From Dioscorea cayenensis subsp. rotundata (taxonomy: Eukaryota > Streptophyta > Magnoliopsida > Dioscoreales > Dioscoreaceae), in contig NC_052488.1 in assembly GCF_009730915.1 (NCBI RefSeq), positions 22,438,305 through 22,502,304 on the forward strand: a stretch of 64,000 bases of DNA, read 5' to 3'. Positions 1 through 13,700 of this stretch are shown here, in pieces. Each line of letters starts with the position of its first letter. Positions within the stretch are counted from its first letter, which is position 1. The position numbers and the translations under genes are program-made. Below the pieces are notes generated by a model. The model had not been told where the DNA came from. It made no database searches and saw nothing but the letters and a program-made list of their open reading frames with translations.

Positions 1-1440
1 CCAGAAATCAACTGATAAACTATATGTGCATCTACCTCACCAAACTCCCCTCATATTCTACCAACCAAGTCACCAACCTTAATTCCAATCTCGTTAGTAT
101 GACAGGCCATGAATTTTAGCCAAGGACTATGTGTTTTTTTTTTTTTTTTTTAAGAGAACGAATGATCAAGAAAGAGGATTGAATAACGATGGATGCTCAC
201 ATCCACTTCATTTTGTAATGCTATTCAACATATTTCTTCGCCCTAAGTAGCATTAGTACTAGTACTAATACTAGAGAGTGAGAGATGGTGACTTTTTTAT
301 ATATTACTAACTTTTTTTCACATAAAAAAAAATTAAGTGATTTTAGATTAAAAATAAGAGGAAATAAGGACTTCGTGGCAAATCAATGTACCCAAATATA
401 CAACACATAGACATATTGTTGTAATTTTTTTTAGTAATATAATATAATATAATATAAGTAATAATACTATCAAATGCAAACTCAAACATGTATCATTATA
501 TCAACCAGACCACATTTGAGCAATATAATTACAATAAAAAAAAGTTTCATAAAAATCAATTTGAACCTCGTCCAGGTTTGAAAGACACAAGAGATTTATC
601 ATTAAAAGGTTATAATTAATAATATATCATTCAGGGCAGGGCACACGTGACAAATTTTAATTACTCTTACATATTAACCTATTTTATAGGATAAATTTAT
701 AAGAATTGTTAAATCAAATCATTGTATTTTTGTGTTCTTTGGCACTTTTTTCATGGACCAACGCTTGTCATGATATCATTCCTAAAATAATAACAATAAT
801 AATAATAATAATAAAAATAAAGGTGGAGGTAATTTGCCACTTGTAGCATGGCAGAGGAAAAGAGAAAGCTGGCCAATCACCATACAAATTGCATCCAATA
901 AGATTCCAACCCATTGGCTTAATTATCTAGTCATTTCTTAGAATCAAAAAATAAAAAAATAAAAAATTACAGATCCAACGGTTGAAGCACATGATACATG
1001 AGGCAGGAGAGCCGTACGATGTGATTCAATAATAAAAAGTTCTAAAAAAGACAAAGAAAAGGATTCCCTTCTATCAAAGAGAGGTGTACCAATCTAAAAA
1101 AAAAACAAAGCGTCTAGTGCCATCGCCAAACGGAAAAGACCAAAATGAAAACGCCACAATGACAGACATGAGGACTTCACAGAGCAAGCAAAAGCACAAG
1201 GAATCCATGGATATTTTCCATTACCTTCCGTATAGAATTTGAATGCGTTTGCTTTGCCTTTGTGTTTTCATTTGAATGGAATAATAGTTAATACTGCTTA
1301 CTTTTTCTATTTGCCTGATTCAATTAGTGAAAAACGTACACATGTTACTTTATCTTTATTATAATTTAGTGTGTTATTTGCGAAATATAAATTTTATTAA
1401 AATTAATGAAAATGAAATGAATGATAAAATAAAAATATAG
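1..1440. other. AT-rich intergenic DNA
   Basis: No gene is supported here. The stretch is AT-rich with homopolymer runs and a short (AAT)n near 800. A slightly more GC-balanced part at about 960-1220 has no open frame and no promoter pair I can defend. Confidence 0.6.
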
Positions 1441-1452
1441 AAATTAGCTAAA

Positions 1453-1630
1453 GGGATTGTAGCCTAGCGGTACCCCAGGTACTCTCGTTGGAGGAGACGC
1501 GAGTTCGATTCGCCTTGACCGCGCTCCCCAGTTTCAAGAGAGTGAGGACGTTGTGGTAATTCCCCCGCCCACGTACGCCCCTGAGAGTTGGCGCTTGTCG
1601 CCCTACATCAAATATATATATATATATATA
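1453..1630 (+). mobile_element. tRNA-derived SINE
   Basis: A short retroposon with an internal RNA polymerase III promoter. The A box TAGCCTAGCGG (1460-1470) fits the consensus TRGYNNARNGG exactly, and a B box GAGTTCGATTC lies at 1501-1511, about 30 bases downstream. The body is GC-richer than its surroundings and ends at about 1611 in a (TA)n tail. The element is flanked by AAATTA at 1441-1446 and again at 1630-1635, a plausible short target-site duplication. SINEs encode no protein and rely on a LINE for movement. The family name is not recognised. A tRNA pseudogene is the alternative, but the ~100 bp non-tRNA body after the B box favours a SINE. Confidence 0.78.
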
Positions 1631-1635
1631 AATTA

Positions 1636-4320
1636 ATATTAAAACATACATTATCATCGATATTAAAAAAAAAAAGAGAACCGACAACATAAAAAATACA
1701 AATATGAAGTCTAAAGTAGACGGGACAAATAGTCTGGTATGTTATTGTCACTTCCACCAATATTGATGAATATATCATTAAATATATTAGATCCAGAAGG
1801 GGTGGTTGTTGAAAATAACCTCTTTTAGTAATTGTGCTTGTTTGTATATTATATTTTTATTAAGTAATTAATGTAGTGTTTGTATCTGTATTTGTATTTT
1901 TTATCAATCAGATTTTTATTTTATATTTAATAAATATTTATAATAAATATAAAAATTAAAACTATATTTTAAATAGTATATTATTTAAATTTAATGGTTA
2001 AAAATGGAAAAGATTTAATGATGATTAAATTTGTTGATAGTATGAATATATCGATTGTGAAGTGAGAAGAATATTATATTTTAGAGTTAAAAATAGAGAT
2101 GATGGTTGGAGAAGTTTTCACTGTAGAAGCTGTAATCACCAAATATAGAGTTTTGGGTTGGAGATAGTCTTAGGAGGGATGACTGTTATGATAAACAGAT
2201 AACTTTCAACATTTAGTAAAATCTCAAAGAAGAGGACGAATACATCAACTCTATTTTAATTTTATTTTTTTTGAATGGATAAATCAGGTTAACAATGTGC
2301 GGGAACATATATAGAGTTAATAATTAATATATCAATAAACTTATAAGTTATACGTTCTCATTTAAATGAACTGAAATTCAAACTAATTTTCTCAACAAAG
2401 ACTAGACACTCTATGTAAATAGTTTGGTGCTAATCATCCAAAGGGTTGTTGGCCGTATTGTTTTTAAAATAGTATATATTTCACTAAAGCTATGACGTTT
2501 TTATATATATAAAAGCATGCGGTCTGTTTATCCACTTAATTTTCCTTAAAGAAATAATAATATTATGATATTTATGATAATCTAATTGTTTTTTTTTTAA
2601 ATGACCATGTCAATATGGATAACATCAACAAGCTATCCTCGAGACATTTTATTTTATTTTCAACCATATTTTGAAAGAAGCAAATCCCTGATTTTCCGAA
2701 GTCAAGGGCACTAATCATATTTTTAGGGCAATCTGAAATGAACAATTTTGGTTTTAGTGATTTTTTCTAGATGCCACTAATACCTTTGTAGATTGATATT
2801 TTACTTTTATTTTGGTAATTTATGTTCACTCTTATAAATTGTGCGGCTTTTTTCATTTAGTTTTTTTTTTGTTTTATTATTATTTTTTATTTCTTCTCAT
2901 TTTTATCCATTTTAACTAATGGTGCGATAGCTCTCGTTACTCTCAATGAAACGTTCATTTATCTAATTTTACAAAAAAATAACAACTCCAATCTTTTTAA
3001 TTGATTCTCGCATTCTATTAGATTAATTAAAATTTAGTTGATTGAAAAAGCTTGGATATAGAAACAACTCTATTTTTTTTTAATTTATTCTCCAATTTTT
3101 TATAGGACTTAAATATCTTATCATTTCATTTGGCTACTATAACTCAACTATTACCGTGATAACGAAATTAATTCTCTTTTGAATTAAATCATCTATAATA
3201 ATAATAATAATAATTAATTGTCATTTTAGCAAAGAATTATAGAGATCGTGAGAGCATATATAGCAGGTATCTAGAAAACGTACTGAAACAATGAATCACC
3301 TCCTAGAAACAAATGGATTGAATGTAAGTAGCTTTTGAATTCAAACTTTAAATGCAAGAGTTCATATATATGGAGACAAAGCACATCCAATCATCTGGGA
3401 GTTATTCTCTTGTTTAATGATGGGGAAAAATATAACAAATGGACCATTTGATGAACAAAAACAAGAGATGATAGTGACTTGTCCACACTACTGCATAGTA
3501 ATTGCTTGTCCACTCCGTGATTCACACTTTTCTCCATCTTCACCATTTCAATCACAAGGTAAGATATTGACAATTGACAGAGTGATTGGAGTACTAATTA
3601 TTGGTCCATTGATTTTTTTAATTCTTTATTGAGAATTAACTTTGGATTTTACTAAAGAAGAAGCCACATTAGCTTTATGCAAGATAAGATCACAAAATGA
3701 AAACCAAGATAGTTTGTTTAGACCTGACTCTAATTGTCCCATATAATATCTAACATAGTTAATATATCTCTAAAAGATTGATTTGTTAACATAATTAGCT
3801 TACCAGTATACATGTTTATTTGTTTATAACCCTTTTGTATGGTGGTGCTCATTGTCATTGTTTAAAAATAAAAAATAAAATATAATAAAATAAAATATAA
3901 TAATAATAATTTTGCTGAAAATTCTTTGTAATAAATAAAGTTCGATTGAAGTAACAATTTATTTTTGTGTGGTTATATGTTTGTGGAAGTTTATATTGTG
4001 CGATGTTGTTAAAAAAACAACCAAAAAAAAAGTATTTAAAATTAGATTCCTGTTTTGGTTGACAATAATTTTGTAAAATAAATTTAATTTTAAAATATAT
4101 TTATATTTCTAATAAAAATATTTCAAATGTTTAAAACTCAAGGCATTTAAATAAAATGCAAAGAATAAAAAATCATGAAATTGTTATCAACATAGATCGG
4201 TGTGAATTTTTTTATTAAAGTTTAATAACAGTATGTTTAATATATTAAATTTAATGCAAAAAAAAAAACCTTGTTATTCGCAAACAATAATATCTCATAG
4301 TGTTTCGTTGGAGAATAATA
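1636..4320. other. AT-rich intergenic DNA
   Basis: About 2.7 kb with only very short reading frames, poly-A/T runs and small (AAT)n tracts. A 71-codon ATG frame at 3417-3632 has no recognisable domain and I do not call it a gene. Confidence 0.55.
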
Positions 4321-4351
4321 GTTAGCGGGCCTTTTTTACAGTGTTCTAGAT

Positions 4352-4446
4352 TGGGCTTTCTACAGAAACAATAGCCCACTTCCAATGTTTGTTAAGGATA
4401 GTACCACATCGGCTATTGAAATGAAGCTTCATCTCATTAAATATTT
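4352..4446 (+). promoter_or_regulatory. snRNA-type promoter (MSP-like boxes, USE, TATA) of U3
   Basis: The upstream sequence element GTACCACATCG (4401-4411) differs by one base from the plant snRNA consensus RTCCCACATCG. A TATA-like TTAAATATT begins at 4438, about 26 bases after the USE. Plant polymerase III snRNA genes have a short USE-TATA gap (about 23-26) and polymerase II genes a longer one (about 33-34), so this fits the polymerase III type known for plant U3. Two AGCCCA/TGGGCT boxes (4352-4357 reverse, 4373-4378 forward) match the monocot-specific promoter consensus RGCCCR, which lies upstream of the USE in monocot snRNA genes. Confidence 0.82.
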
Positions 4447-4465
4447 TGAGAAAGCGACATCCAGC

Positions 4466-4684
4466 ACGACCTTACTTGAACAGGATCTGTTCTATAGGCT
4501 CGTACAATTGACTCCTTGAGTGCATAGGAGACAAGCAACAAAGCCTGGTGGATGAACCATGGTCTCGAGATCAGAGCGTGATTGACAGTCCTGGTCCGAT
4601 CTTGGGTCCGGATTGTGGAGGATCGTTCACAACTCGGCTTCAACCGGGTTGGGGTGGTCTCTAGGCTGTCTGACAGGCTCCTAC
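4466..4684 (+). ncRNA. U3: U3 small nucleolar RNA
   Basis: U3 is the box C/D snoRNA of the small-subunit processome. Its 5' part pairs with pre-rRNA during 18S rRNA maturation in the nucleolus. The 5' end starts ACGACCTTACTTGAACAGG, the hallmark start of plant U3, and continues through the box A/A' region with TCTGTTCTATAGGCTCGTAC. A box C'-like GGTGGATGA, a box B AGAGCGTGA and a terminal box D GTCTGA (4668-4673) follow in the right order. The start lies about 28 bases from the TATA box. A length near 219 nt agrees with plant U3. The 3' end is inferred from box D and the following T-runs. All diagnostic boxes and the promoter are intact, so this looks like a working gene and not a retropseudogene. 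Confidence 0.93.
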
Positions 4685-4686
4685 AT

Positions 4687-4703
4687 TCTTTTTGCCTTTT
4701 TTT
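4687..4703 (+). terminator. Pol III T-run terminator of U3
   Basis: Two T-runs (4689-4693 and 4697-4703) follow box D of U3 directly. Runs of four or more T on the coding strand terminate RNA polymerase III, in agreement with the promoter spacing. Confidence 0.7.
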
Positions 4704-5117
4704 AATTAGTTTTTGTTTTTGCTTATGAGCAGAATCTTCCTCTTAGCGCAGGGTTTATGTCTGTTTTTTTTATGCTTGCTTTAATAAAATTATATATATA
4801 TATATATATTTCTTTTCTGTTTTTATTGTTACCACTTCTAGGGGACTTTTATATTTTTATTGTTTATATTTTTTGGCGCTTGATTTAATAATATTTATAT
4901 TTTATTCACTATTTAAAAAAAAATCAAATATAATATAGGCATTTGTATATAAATCTGTTTGATTCGAACCCAAAGAAACAAACAAACAAAATTTAATTTC
5001 AATTACATGTTAATTTAAAATTTTCAATAAAATGCCAAGTTTGGTTTAGTTTTATCAATATCTTTTTTGATATAAAAAACTCTTTTCAATATTTTAAAAA
5101 TTCAGAATATAATAAAA

Positions 5118-5236
5118 TGGGCCCAGTAGGTGCGAATAAGAAAACACCACGTGTCAGGATAAGCAAAAGGAATCAAAGCCCTAGTGAAACCCAAAGTCAC
5201 CGAACCGCCAAACCTCTCCTCTATAGTCTATATAAA
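5118..5236 (+). promoter_or_regulatory. SAUR gene promoter (site II, ACGT box, TATA)
   Basis: A TATATAAA box at 5229-5236 would place the transcript start near 5260, leaving a leader of about 155 nt before the ATG at 5417. Upstream are TGGGCC (about 5118) and an ACGT core CCACGTGTC (5148-5156). Upstream ATGs at 5117 and 5184 precede the TATA box and are probably not transcribed. Confidence 0.6.
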
Positions 5237-5416
5237 CAACACCGAAAGGCCTTTTTCTCTCTCGTTCGATCTCTCTCGACTGCATCTTCGCCATGTCCTC
5301 GCTTCCAAGATCCCTCCTCTTCATCATCGCTCTGAGCTCCTGCGATTCCTAGCCTTCAATCGCTTCCCCAGATTCAATCTCAACAAAGATCGTCCTCGAT
5401 TCTTGGTTCAAGATCA

Positions 5417-5779
5417 ATGGCTGGCGGCGGCGATCATCATCATCATCATCATTGGTTGCATCTATGGAGAAAGAGATCGGCGACGCAGCGGAAAGGGTTC
5501 GTGGGGATTAGGGTTGGACCGGAGGGAGAGGAGCAAAGGCGATTCGAGGTGCCGGTGCGGTATCTAGGGCATCCTTTGTTTGTAGGCCTTCTCGAGGATT
5601 CGGAGGAGGCGTACGGGTTACACCACGATGGTCCGATCTCGATTCCTTGCGATGTGGAGCACTTCTTGCGCGTGAAAGCGGTGATTGAATGCCAGATGTC
5701 ATCACCCTGTGCTGCTGCCGCCGCCGATCTCCGCCGCCCTCGCCGCCACCGCTCCTTCGCTGAGATCTTTGGTTTCTAG
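5417..5779 (+). CDS. SAUR-like auxin-responsive protein
   Basis: An intronless 120-residue protein of the small auxin up RNA family. SAUR proteins typically bind and inhibit PP2C.D phosphatases at the plasma membrane, which raises H+-ATPase activity and cell expansion. The SAUR core runs from about residue 28 to 93 and includes GFVGIRVG, RRFEVPVRYLGHPLF, LLEDSEEAYG and the end SIPCDVEHFLRVKAVIE. The N-terminus has a six-histidine run (residues 7-12) encoded by (CAT)n. The C-terminal 25 residues are Ala/Arg-rich and not conserved. Length and lack of introns are normal for the family. The ATG at 5417 is the first after the predicted transcript start. The paralogue class is not determined. Confidence 0.88.
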   Translation: MAGGGDHHHHHHWLHLWRKRSATQRKGFVGIRVGPEGEEQRRFEVPVRYLGHPLFVGLLEDSEEAYGLHHDGPISIPCDVEHFLRVKAVIECQMSSPCAAAAADLRRPRRHRSFAEIFGF

Positions 5780-7217
5780 AACACTGCTGAGCTTTAGGGT
5801 TTCATACTTCTTGTTCTTTTTCCTTTTTTTTGGATTTCCGTGAATTTGAAGCACAACATGAGAAAACTAGTTTTGTATAGCAACAAACTGACTACTTCTT
5901 GTATATAGTTTTAATAATAATAATAATAAACATACTTTTTTTTTCTTTGCTAATTATTATTAATTAATTAATCAATATGTATATATTTTTTTTAGTTGGG
6001 AAAAACTGAATATGTTTATATGTTTTTCTTTGAATATTAATTATAATGATAGTATTGTTTGCAGGTGATAAGCATGTAAATGATGAGCTAAATTCAAATA
6101 TGTGGAGACTTGTGTGAGAGAGAGAGAGAGGATGAATTAAGTATAAATTAGAGGGAAAATTAAAGTTGCATGTTTAGATAAATTTCTGTTTATATGTAAA
6201 TTTTGGGATTAAAGGCAGGGTTGATTTAATGGTGATGTTTGATTTTTATAATTAATTATAACATTTGAAGCAATTATTATTTGTTATGAAAATAATTTGG
6301 TGAATGTTTAAAGAAAAGAAAACGTGTATTTGCATGTGTTTTTAAATTTAATTGTTAAGAGAAATAGTGCACTGATTTTCTTTTATTCCTGTGAGCTAGT
6401 CTAAATTATGAATTTTCAAAAAAAAAAAAAAAGAATATTAAATTTAGTTCTAGTTTATTTTAAAGTAATTTAATTTTTAATAATTATGTCTTTAATGATA
6501 ATAAATATTATAATAATAATAATTTTCCTAAAGCTACAATAGCTCCCATTCATTCATCAATTTTTCATAGAATAATATATATATATATATATATATATTT
6601 ATGAATATGAATAAATTACGTGTAAAGAATGAGCATATGTATGGAATATAACCTAAAATTCAACAATGCATTTTTTCTCATGATCCTGTGTAGCCTAAAG
6701 TTTGAATTCGTCTTTTTTAGTGATATGAACATTTATGTAAAAGACTCAATTTTAATAGGTTGCACTGTCGTTAATGAACATGTATAAAACTTTTAAATAA
6801 AAAATTATTAAAAATTTAAGTATTATTTATATGAATAATAGAATATTTGTACAGAAAAAAATAGAATATTCAAAAAATCAGTTAAAAGAGTATATCCTAG
6901 GATATATTGGTGATGGTGAATATATGCATATAAAATTCAACTATTACATTAATTTTAGTATTTTAACATTAACGTTTTTCTTTTTTTTACTTGTTTATTG
7001 TTTTGTGCTTTTACAAATAAACATAAAGTAAAAAATAAAAAAAAAAAGTTAAAATTATTTTTTATGTAAATGCTAATATTTATGTATGCAAAATTTTTTA
7101 TTTTTATTTTTGTAATATGTACAAGTTATTTTAAGAGCAAACACATTTTATTAGTTCGTTTCAACGTATACTGGGGAGTGAGTAGAATATATGCAAGAAA
7201 TTAAGAAGCTAAAACGT

Positions 7218-7248
<31 letters not shown>

Positions 7249-7545
7249 AAACTTGAGAACTAGGTCTAAAGCACCATGCTCTGTGTATTCCTCATCCATC
7301 CTAGCTGGAAAGCATCACAACCACAGATCAGCCTCAAATCATGATCCCAATATTATAATCCAAAGGTCCAAATCGCTTTTATCGCTGTCCGGAAATTGAC
7401 AGCGAAGGCCTCCCACAAAACCGTACAAAGTTTGGTAGCCATTCATGTAAGCAATCGATGATGTCGACTTCCCTGGAAAACTACTTCCATTTCCTTGGAT
7501 TTCACTTTCCACTTCCACCCAACCTGGAAGTCCGGAACTCATCAC
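5780..7545. other. AT-rich intergenic DNA with microsatellites
   Basis: This stretch holds the SAUR 3' region, then AT-rich DNA with (GA)n near 6118, a (TA)n run at 6574-6598 and A-runs. No gene is supported. The last ~300 bases are GC-richer and belong to the actin promoter. Confidence 0.55.
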
Positions 7546-7549
7546 TCTC

Positions 7550-7665
7550 TATATAAGAGCCCACCATTCCAACCGCCTCTTCCTCTCTCTCCCTCTGTTC
7601 ACCACTCCCACTGTTGCTCTGAAGCTTGGGTGAGAGGCTTGCCCTTCATCGTCGTCCACCCCGAG
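7550..7665 (+). promoter_or_regulatory. Actin core promoter and non-coding first exon
   Basis: TATATAAG at 7550-7557 predicts a transcript start near 7580. The CT-rich leader exon ends at a GT donor after CCCCGAG (7665|7666). The matching acceptor TTGCAG lies at 8787-8792, nine bases before the ATG, giving a leader intron of about 1.13 kb. Long leader introns that enhance expression are typical of plant actin genes. Confidence 0.7.
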
Positions 7666-8796
7666 GTATTGCATCGATTTCTCGCATGTTTTCGATTGGA
7701 TCTTGGTTTCTCTAGTTAGATCGGTTCGATTCTTTGTTCTACGATCTATTTCTTGTTCTATATTTGGTGTTTTTGGTCGAGAATCGAGGAAAAAGATGAA
7801 CTACTTTTTAGAAGTTTAGGTCATCGGATATCTTGGGATTTACGATTGGTTTTTGAGCTTGTTTGATGGATCTTGCTGTTGTTAATGGTTTGTAGCCTAA
7901 GGTTTGTTTGGATCTGGTGTACTGATCGGGAAATATAGGCTGATGTTTAGATGGAGATTTAGAAGCGTTGTCTTGCTGAAGATCTGTGTATGTTTTGCTT
8001 TGATATGTTATGGATTATAGATCTATTGATTATTTAGAGTATAACATGGATTTTCAGTTGATTCTGGTGCTTTATGATTGAAGGAATGTGATGTTCTTAT
8101 TTTACAGTGATATGATGTTGCTTTTATGGTTGATCCAGCGTTATCCTCTCCACTCTTGTGCTGCATTCACTTGAACTTTTATGAATTTACTATGGTTTTT
8201 TTTAATATTAATCCATTTTCTGAAGCCTTGTGAGTAGGGAATTTTTTCACTGTGAAGTGTTTACTTGTTAATTGTTTGCTGGTCTTACTCTGAAACTTGA
8301 GAACCAATTAATCAAGCTGAGGTATTAGGCCAATTTTAATTCGTATGGAGAAATACTAAGAGTAGATGATGAATTTTTCTCTTGTGTTTGACAGCCAGAA
8401 TCAGAAAAATGATGCAACCAAACTTATTGAAGTTGCCGAGTTGTGGCATGTCTAATTTATTTTAAATTATTTTTTAATTTTTTTAATATCTCATTCATGG
8501 AATTTATGCAAGCAGATGATACCCTTTTTGTCAGTACTCAGTAGCTTAGTTATCTATTGATGTATTTAAAATTAGAATTGGCTTAAAATTAGCCTCTGTG
8601 TTATAGTTCTTGTTCTTGCCAAGCAATGATTACAGCGGCTTTCAAGTGGTAATTGTTGTTTGTGTGAGCTATCAGCTTTAGATGTGCCTGTAGTGAAGTT
8701 TTGCCTGTTCCCAGTTTCTGATCCTGATTGGTTTGGATTGGACAGTTTGCCCAATAGAGTTATATTAATCATTTGCAACACCGCTCTTGCAGATAA

Positions 8797-10223
<1,427 letters not shown>

Positions 10224-10517
10224 ACTTCCAGAGAACAGCAGTTAAGTCGGTGTTCCCGGGGAGTTTTATGTTTCTGCAAATCCCTGTTATTTTCTGGATA
10301 TGGCTATGATTCCCGGGTTGTTGTATAAGTAGTGCAATTAAATTCTGCATCTTCTTGCTATTGTCCTGTTTCTTGATATTGAATCGGTATTGTTGGTCTT
10401 GGGCATGAGTTTGTTTGTGCTTATTTATTATATGCTGTGATTATATTGTACTTTTTTCATGATACCATACTAAGAATATCATCATATATTGTGATCTCAA
10501 GAAAAAATTTGCATTAT

Positions 10518-10670
10518 GTTTCAACCATGCAATTACATATAGGTGGTTTTATTACACAAGAATCAAAGCGGGTAACAAAAAGAGTACCATCTATTGTTTC
10601 AACCATGCGGTTACATATAGGTGGTTCCAAAACAATGTAGTATTACACAAGAATCAAGCTGGCAATAAAA
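10518..10670. repeat. Tandem duplication between actin and SULTR4 3' ends
   Basis: Two diverged copies of a 65-75 bp unit lie at about 10518-10580 and 10596-10670. Both begin TTTCAACCATGC, share TTACATATAGGTGGTT and end with TATTACACAAGAATCAA. The second copy has a small insertion before the last block. They sit where the 3' UTRs of the convergent actin and sulfate-transporter genes should meet. Confidence 0.8.
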
Positions 10671-10707
10671 TTAAATACAAATAACATGGTTTCATGAATG
10701 ACATTAA

Positions 10708-10754
<47 letters not shown>
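10708..10754. repeat. (AAT)n microsatellite
   Basis: About 15 AAT units lie 11 bases beyond the sulfate transporter stop codon, so they are transcribed as (ATT)n at the very start of its 3' UTR. Confidence 0.9.
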
Positions 10755-10756
<2 letters not shown>

Positions 10757-10764
10757 CAACAATC

Positions 10765-13700
10765 CTAGGGTTGCGACTGAGGCAAGAGAGGCTCCATATT
10801 TGGGTCACCTTCCTGTTTCCAAAGATTCTGCAAGAAACTCAGATGTCTCTTGGGCGTCTTGTCTGAAAAATCCTTTGATGCTGAACCATCCAGGCTCTGC
10901 ACATGCTGGAGACAGACTTGCACAGCATCATGCACCCGCACAAAACACCATTCCTTACCGATCAGATCAATAAGACCGGCTCGAGAAAGAGAAACATGAA
11001 CATCCCGGTTTGGGTTGGCTATGGCAATCTGTAGAAAATCAAAACCAACATGTCAGTTCTTAGTTCCCCAGAAAAATAAAAGACACGGAAGAGATTGAAA
11101 TTTGAGAGGAAACCTGGATGCCACGAGATTTGTACTCCTGATGTAAATCTTTGAGAGCTTGAACAGCACTCGAGTCTATGTATGTAACAGCTGCAACAAT
11201 ACAAGAATGAAAACAAACATAAATGATATTATCAAGAAACTAATGACCAATTCTAATAATTTTAAAAACTCATAATTAGCGGAACTGGCAAAGACGGGCA
11301 ACGTACGGGACATCTCAATTATCACAAAATAGATTCTTTCAACTTCAGGCCCTCGTTTAGTGATTCCAGAAGCTTTTAGTTCATACTCTCTTAACCTGAG
11401 AATGTAGTTTATAATATATATATATTACTATATGAACAAAATAATTCTTAAAGGAAACTAGTTTCAAAATTAAGAAAGATAGTCAGTCCCGCAGAATGCA
11501 AATATATACCTGTCTTTTATGTAGCTTATGTTAGCGAAGTAGATGGGTGCATCAATTCGGACAACAACAATTCCATTGTATGTATATGCTTCAGGATACT
11601 GCTGTGTGTTTCTGTAAATAGTAGTTCCAGGAAGACGCCCTAACACAGCTGCATCCAAAGAAATCAACCCTTAAAGCTGAAACTTCCCAAGAAAACAATA
11701 GCTAATTTATTTCTCCCCACCTTTTAGAGGTCGGTATCCTCTCACCAATGATTCTAGTGAGATTAAACAAAAAAATGGCTTGTCGTCTTACCGATAATCT
11801 AATATGTTTTAGTTAATGAAACTTTTATGCAGTACTTGATAATTGTTAACAACACAATTAATTTGATATTGACGTTAATGTCATGGGTGCAATTTTCAAA
11901 CCTTGTTCCCTATGTGCGGGACCCTAGCACTGATCCAAAGCCAACTTTCTCCCTTGCCTATTTACTCCGAAGATATACACGCACATAATAGTCCTTTCAC
12001 TGGTCAACTAAACCTCCCATGCCGGTCTTGGTCAACTTGCTAGGACATTCGTGTATGCACCATTGTGTGCATGAGTGAATTTGCCCATACAAGTGATTAC
12101 CACTGCTAATGTTTCTCAATGCAACAATCACTCAGGATCTTCTAATGCAGCAACTATCCGTGCTTGGCTCTGACAAGAGATGCCCCAAGGAATAGGACCT
12201 GGCTCATTCCCTGTCCCGCATCTCCACAATGCTTAAGTGATATATGCCGTCTAGACATTTGCCAAAACCAACACCTATGATACCTTGAGATCAACTGTAG
12301 CTTGATCTCGTACATGCGCTAGGGCCTCCTGGCTCATTCCCTGTCCCACATCTCCACAATGCCTCGGTAGTTCATTCAAATCTAATGCCTCGGCGACAGA
12401 TTCCTACTTAATTGGAATGAACTTTCAACAAGATTGCAATTAGAATTTGAATACGATTGAAACTGAATAATTGCAATAAAAAAACTGAAATCTGATATTC
12501 AGCCATATAAAGGCTCAGCTGAACCGGAATAATGACTGCTATAACTGTGACAGTTTGTCAGCACAATGGCTATAAACACGCCCCACAATGCATCCGTAAT
12601 ACCTTTGCTAATAGCAACTCTAAACTCTCGTACCTCCACTACAAAGTGATGTACGACTTAGTCATATATACTTAACATCCTGGTATATCCGAAATATCTA
12701 GTGCCAACATCTCTTCTATCTCTTGAACACCCTGGACAACCATTCTGATGGAGCAGGAACCATGATTTGCCCCTTCTCATGCTATGTAGGCATTGCATAA
12801 CCAATGTTTGAACTTTTTAATCACCAAGCTTCTTTTCATGGTCCTATCGTGCTTAGCACTAACACTCTACGCTCCTTTTCCCTTGTGCATTGACAGTTTC
12901 TCCATCCAAGGATATAAAATTCCATGCTTCACTGAATTCTGCCTAAGGGACACCGGCGCCCAAAGGATCATCCTTCAATAAGAATTCTAAACACACAGAT
13001 TCCTACATCTAGGACTAGTCCGAGTTCAGGATCCATTATGGTAAAGGTTCTTCTAAACCACCCCCACCAAAAGATTCTGACGCCCACATCAGAGCTAAGT
13101 TGAGATAATTGACCCTCCTAAGCTTGACTTTTTCTACTAGAACCGTTTAGGCTGCAGCATACCTAAACACTGCTATTCTTCATGCACAAAGTAAAATTGT
13201 GCAACCATCACCATGCCAAATGCTCATACTTGTGTTTTTCCACATTCTTCGATCTACACACTGAAAATACTAGATTTCTATGCCTTATTTACTTCACCTG
13301 CATGATGATATCTCTATATCCCTCCTAGCTAAGCATTGGCCTGCAACGAACTTTTTATCATCATAAGAACTTTACACAAATCTTTTACACCATACAATCT
13401 TGTGATCTACACTTGTATAGTTTTCTTAACTAGTACTTTTCTTCCTAACAAGTACAAATTAAGTGCCCCTACTTTTAGCATCACAACTTTGTGCAAGCTC
13501 CCCTGCACCATGCAATCCTGCTACCTACACTTGCATGATCCTCCTAACTACTGGTTTATTTTCCTACCATTTAACTTTTCATCCTCAAACTCTTCTAGCG
13601 GCCAATGCGAACATAGCTTTACCTAACTTTACTTGACCAACTCCTCCGTTCTAGACAATACTCCCCTAACACCACACCACTTATACTTGCTTACGGCTTA

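Noticed and set aside
1448-1690. 80-codon minus frame
   Set aside because: Covers the SINE and its (TA)n tail, and the translation is a repeat artefact.
3417-3632. 71-codon ATG frame with a hydrophobic end
   Set aside because: No promoter, no homologue I recognise, and a length expected by chance in such DNA.
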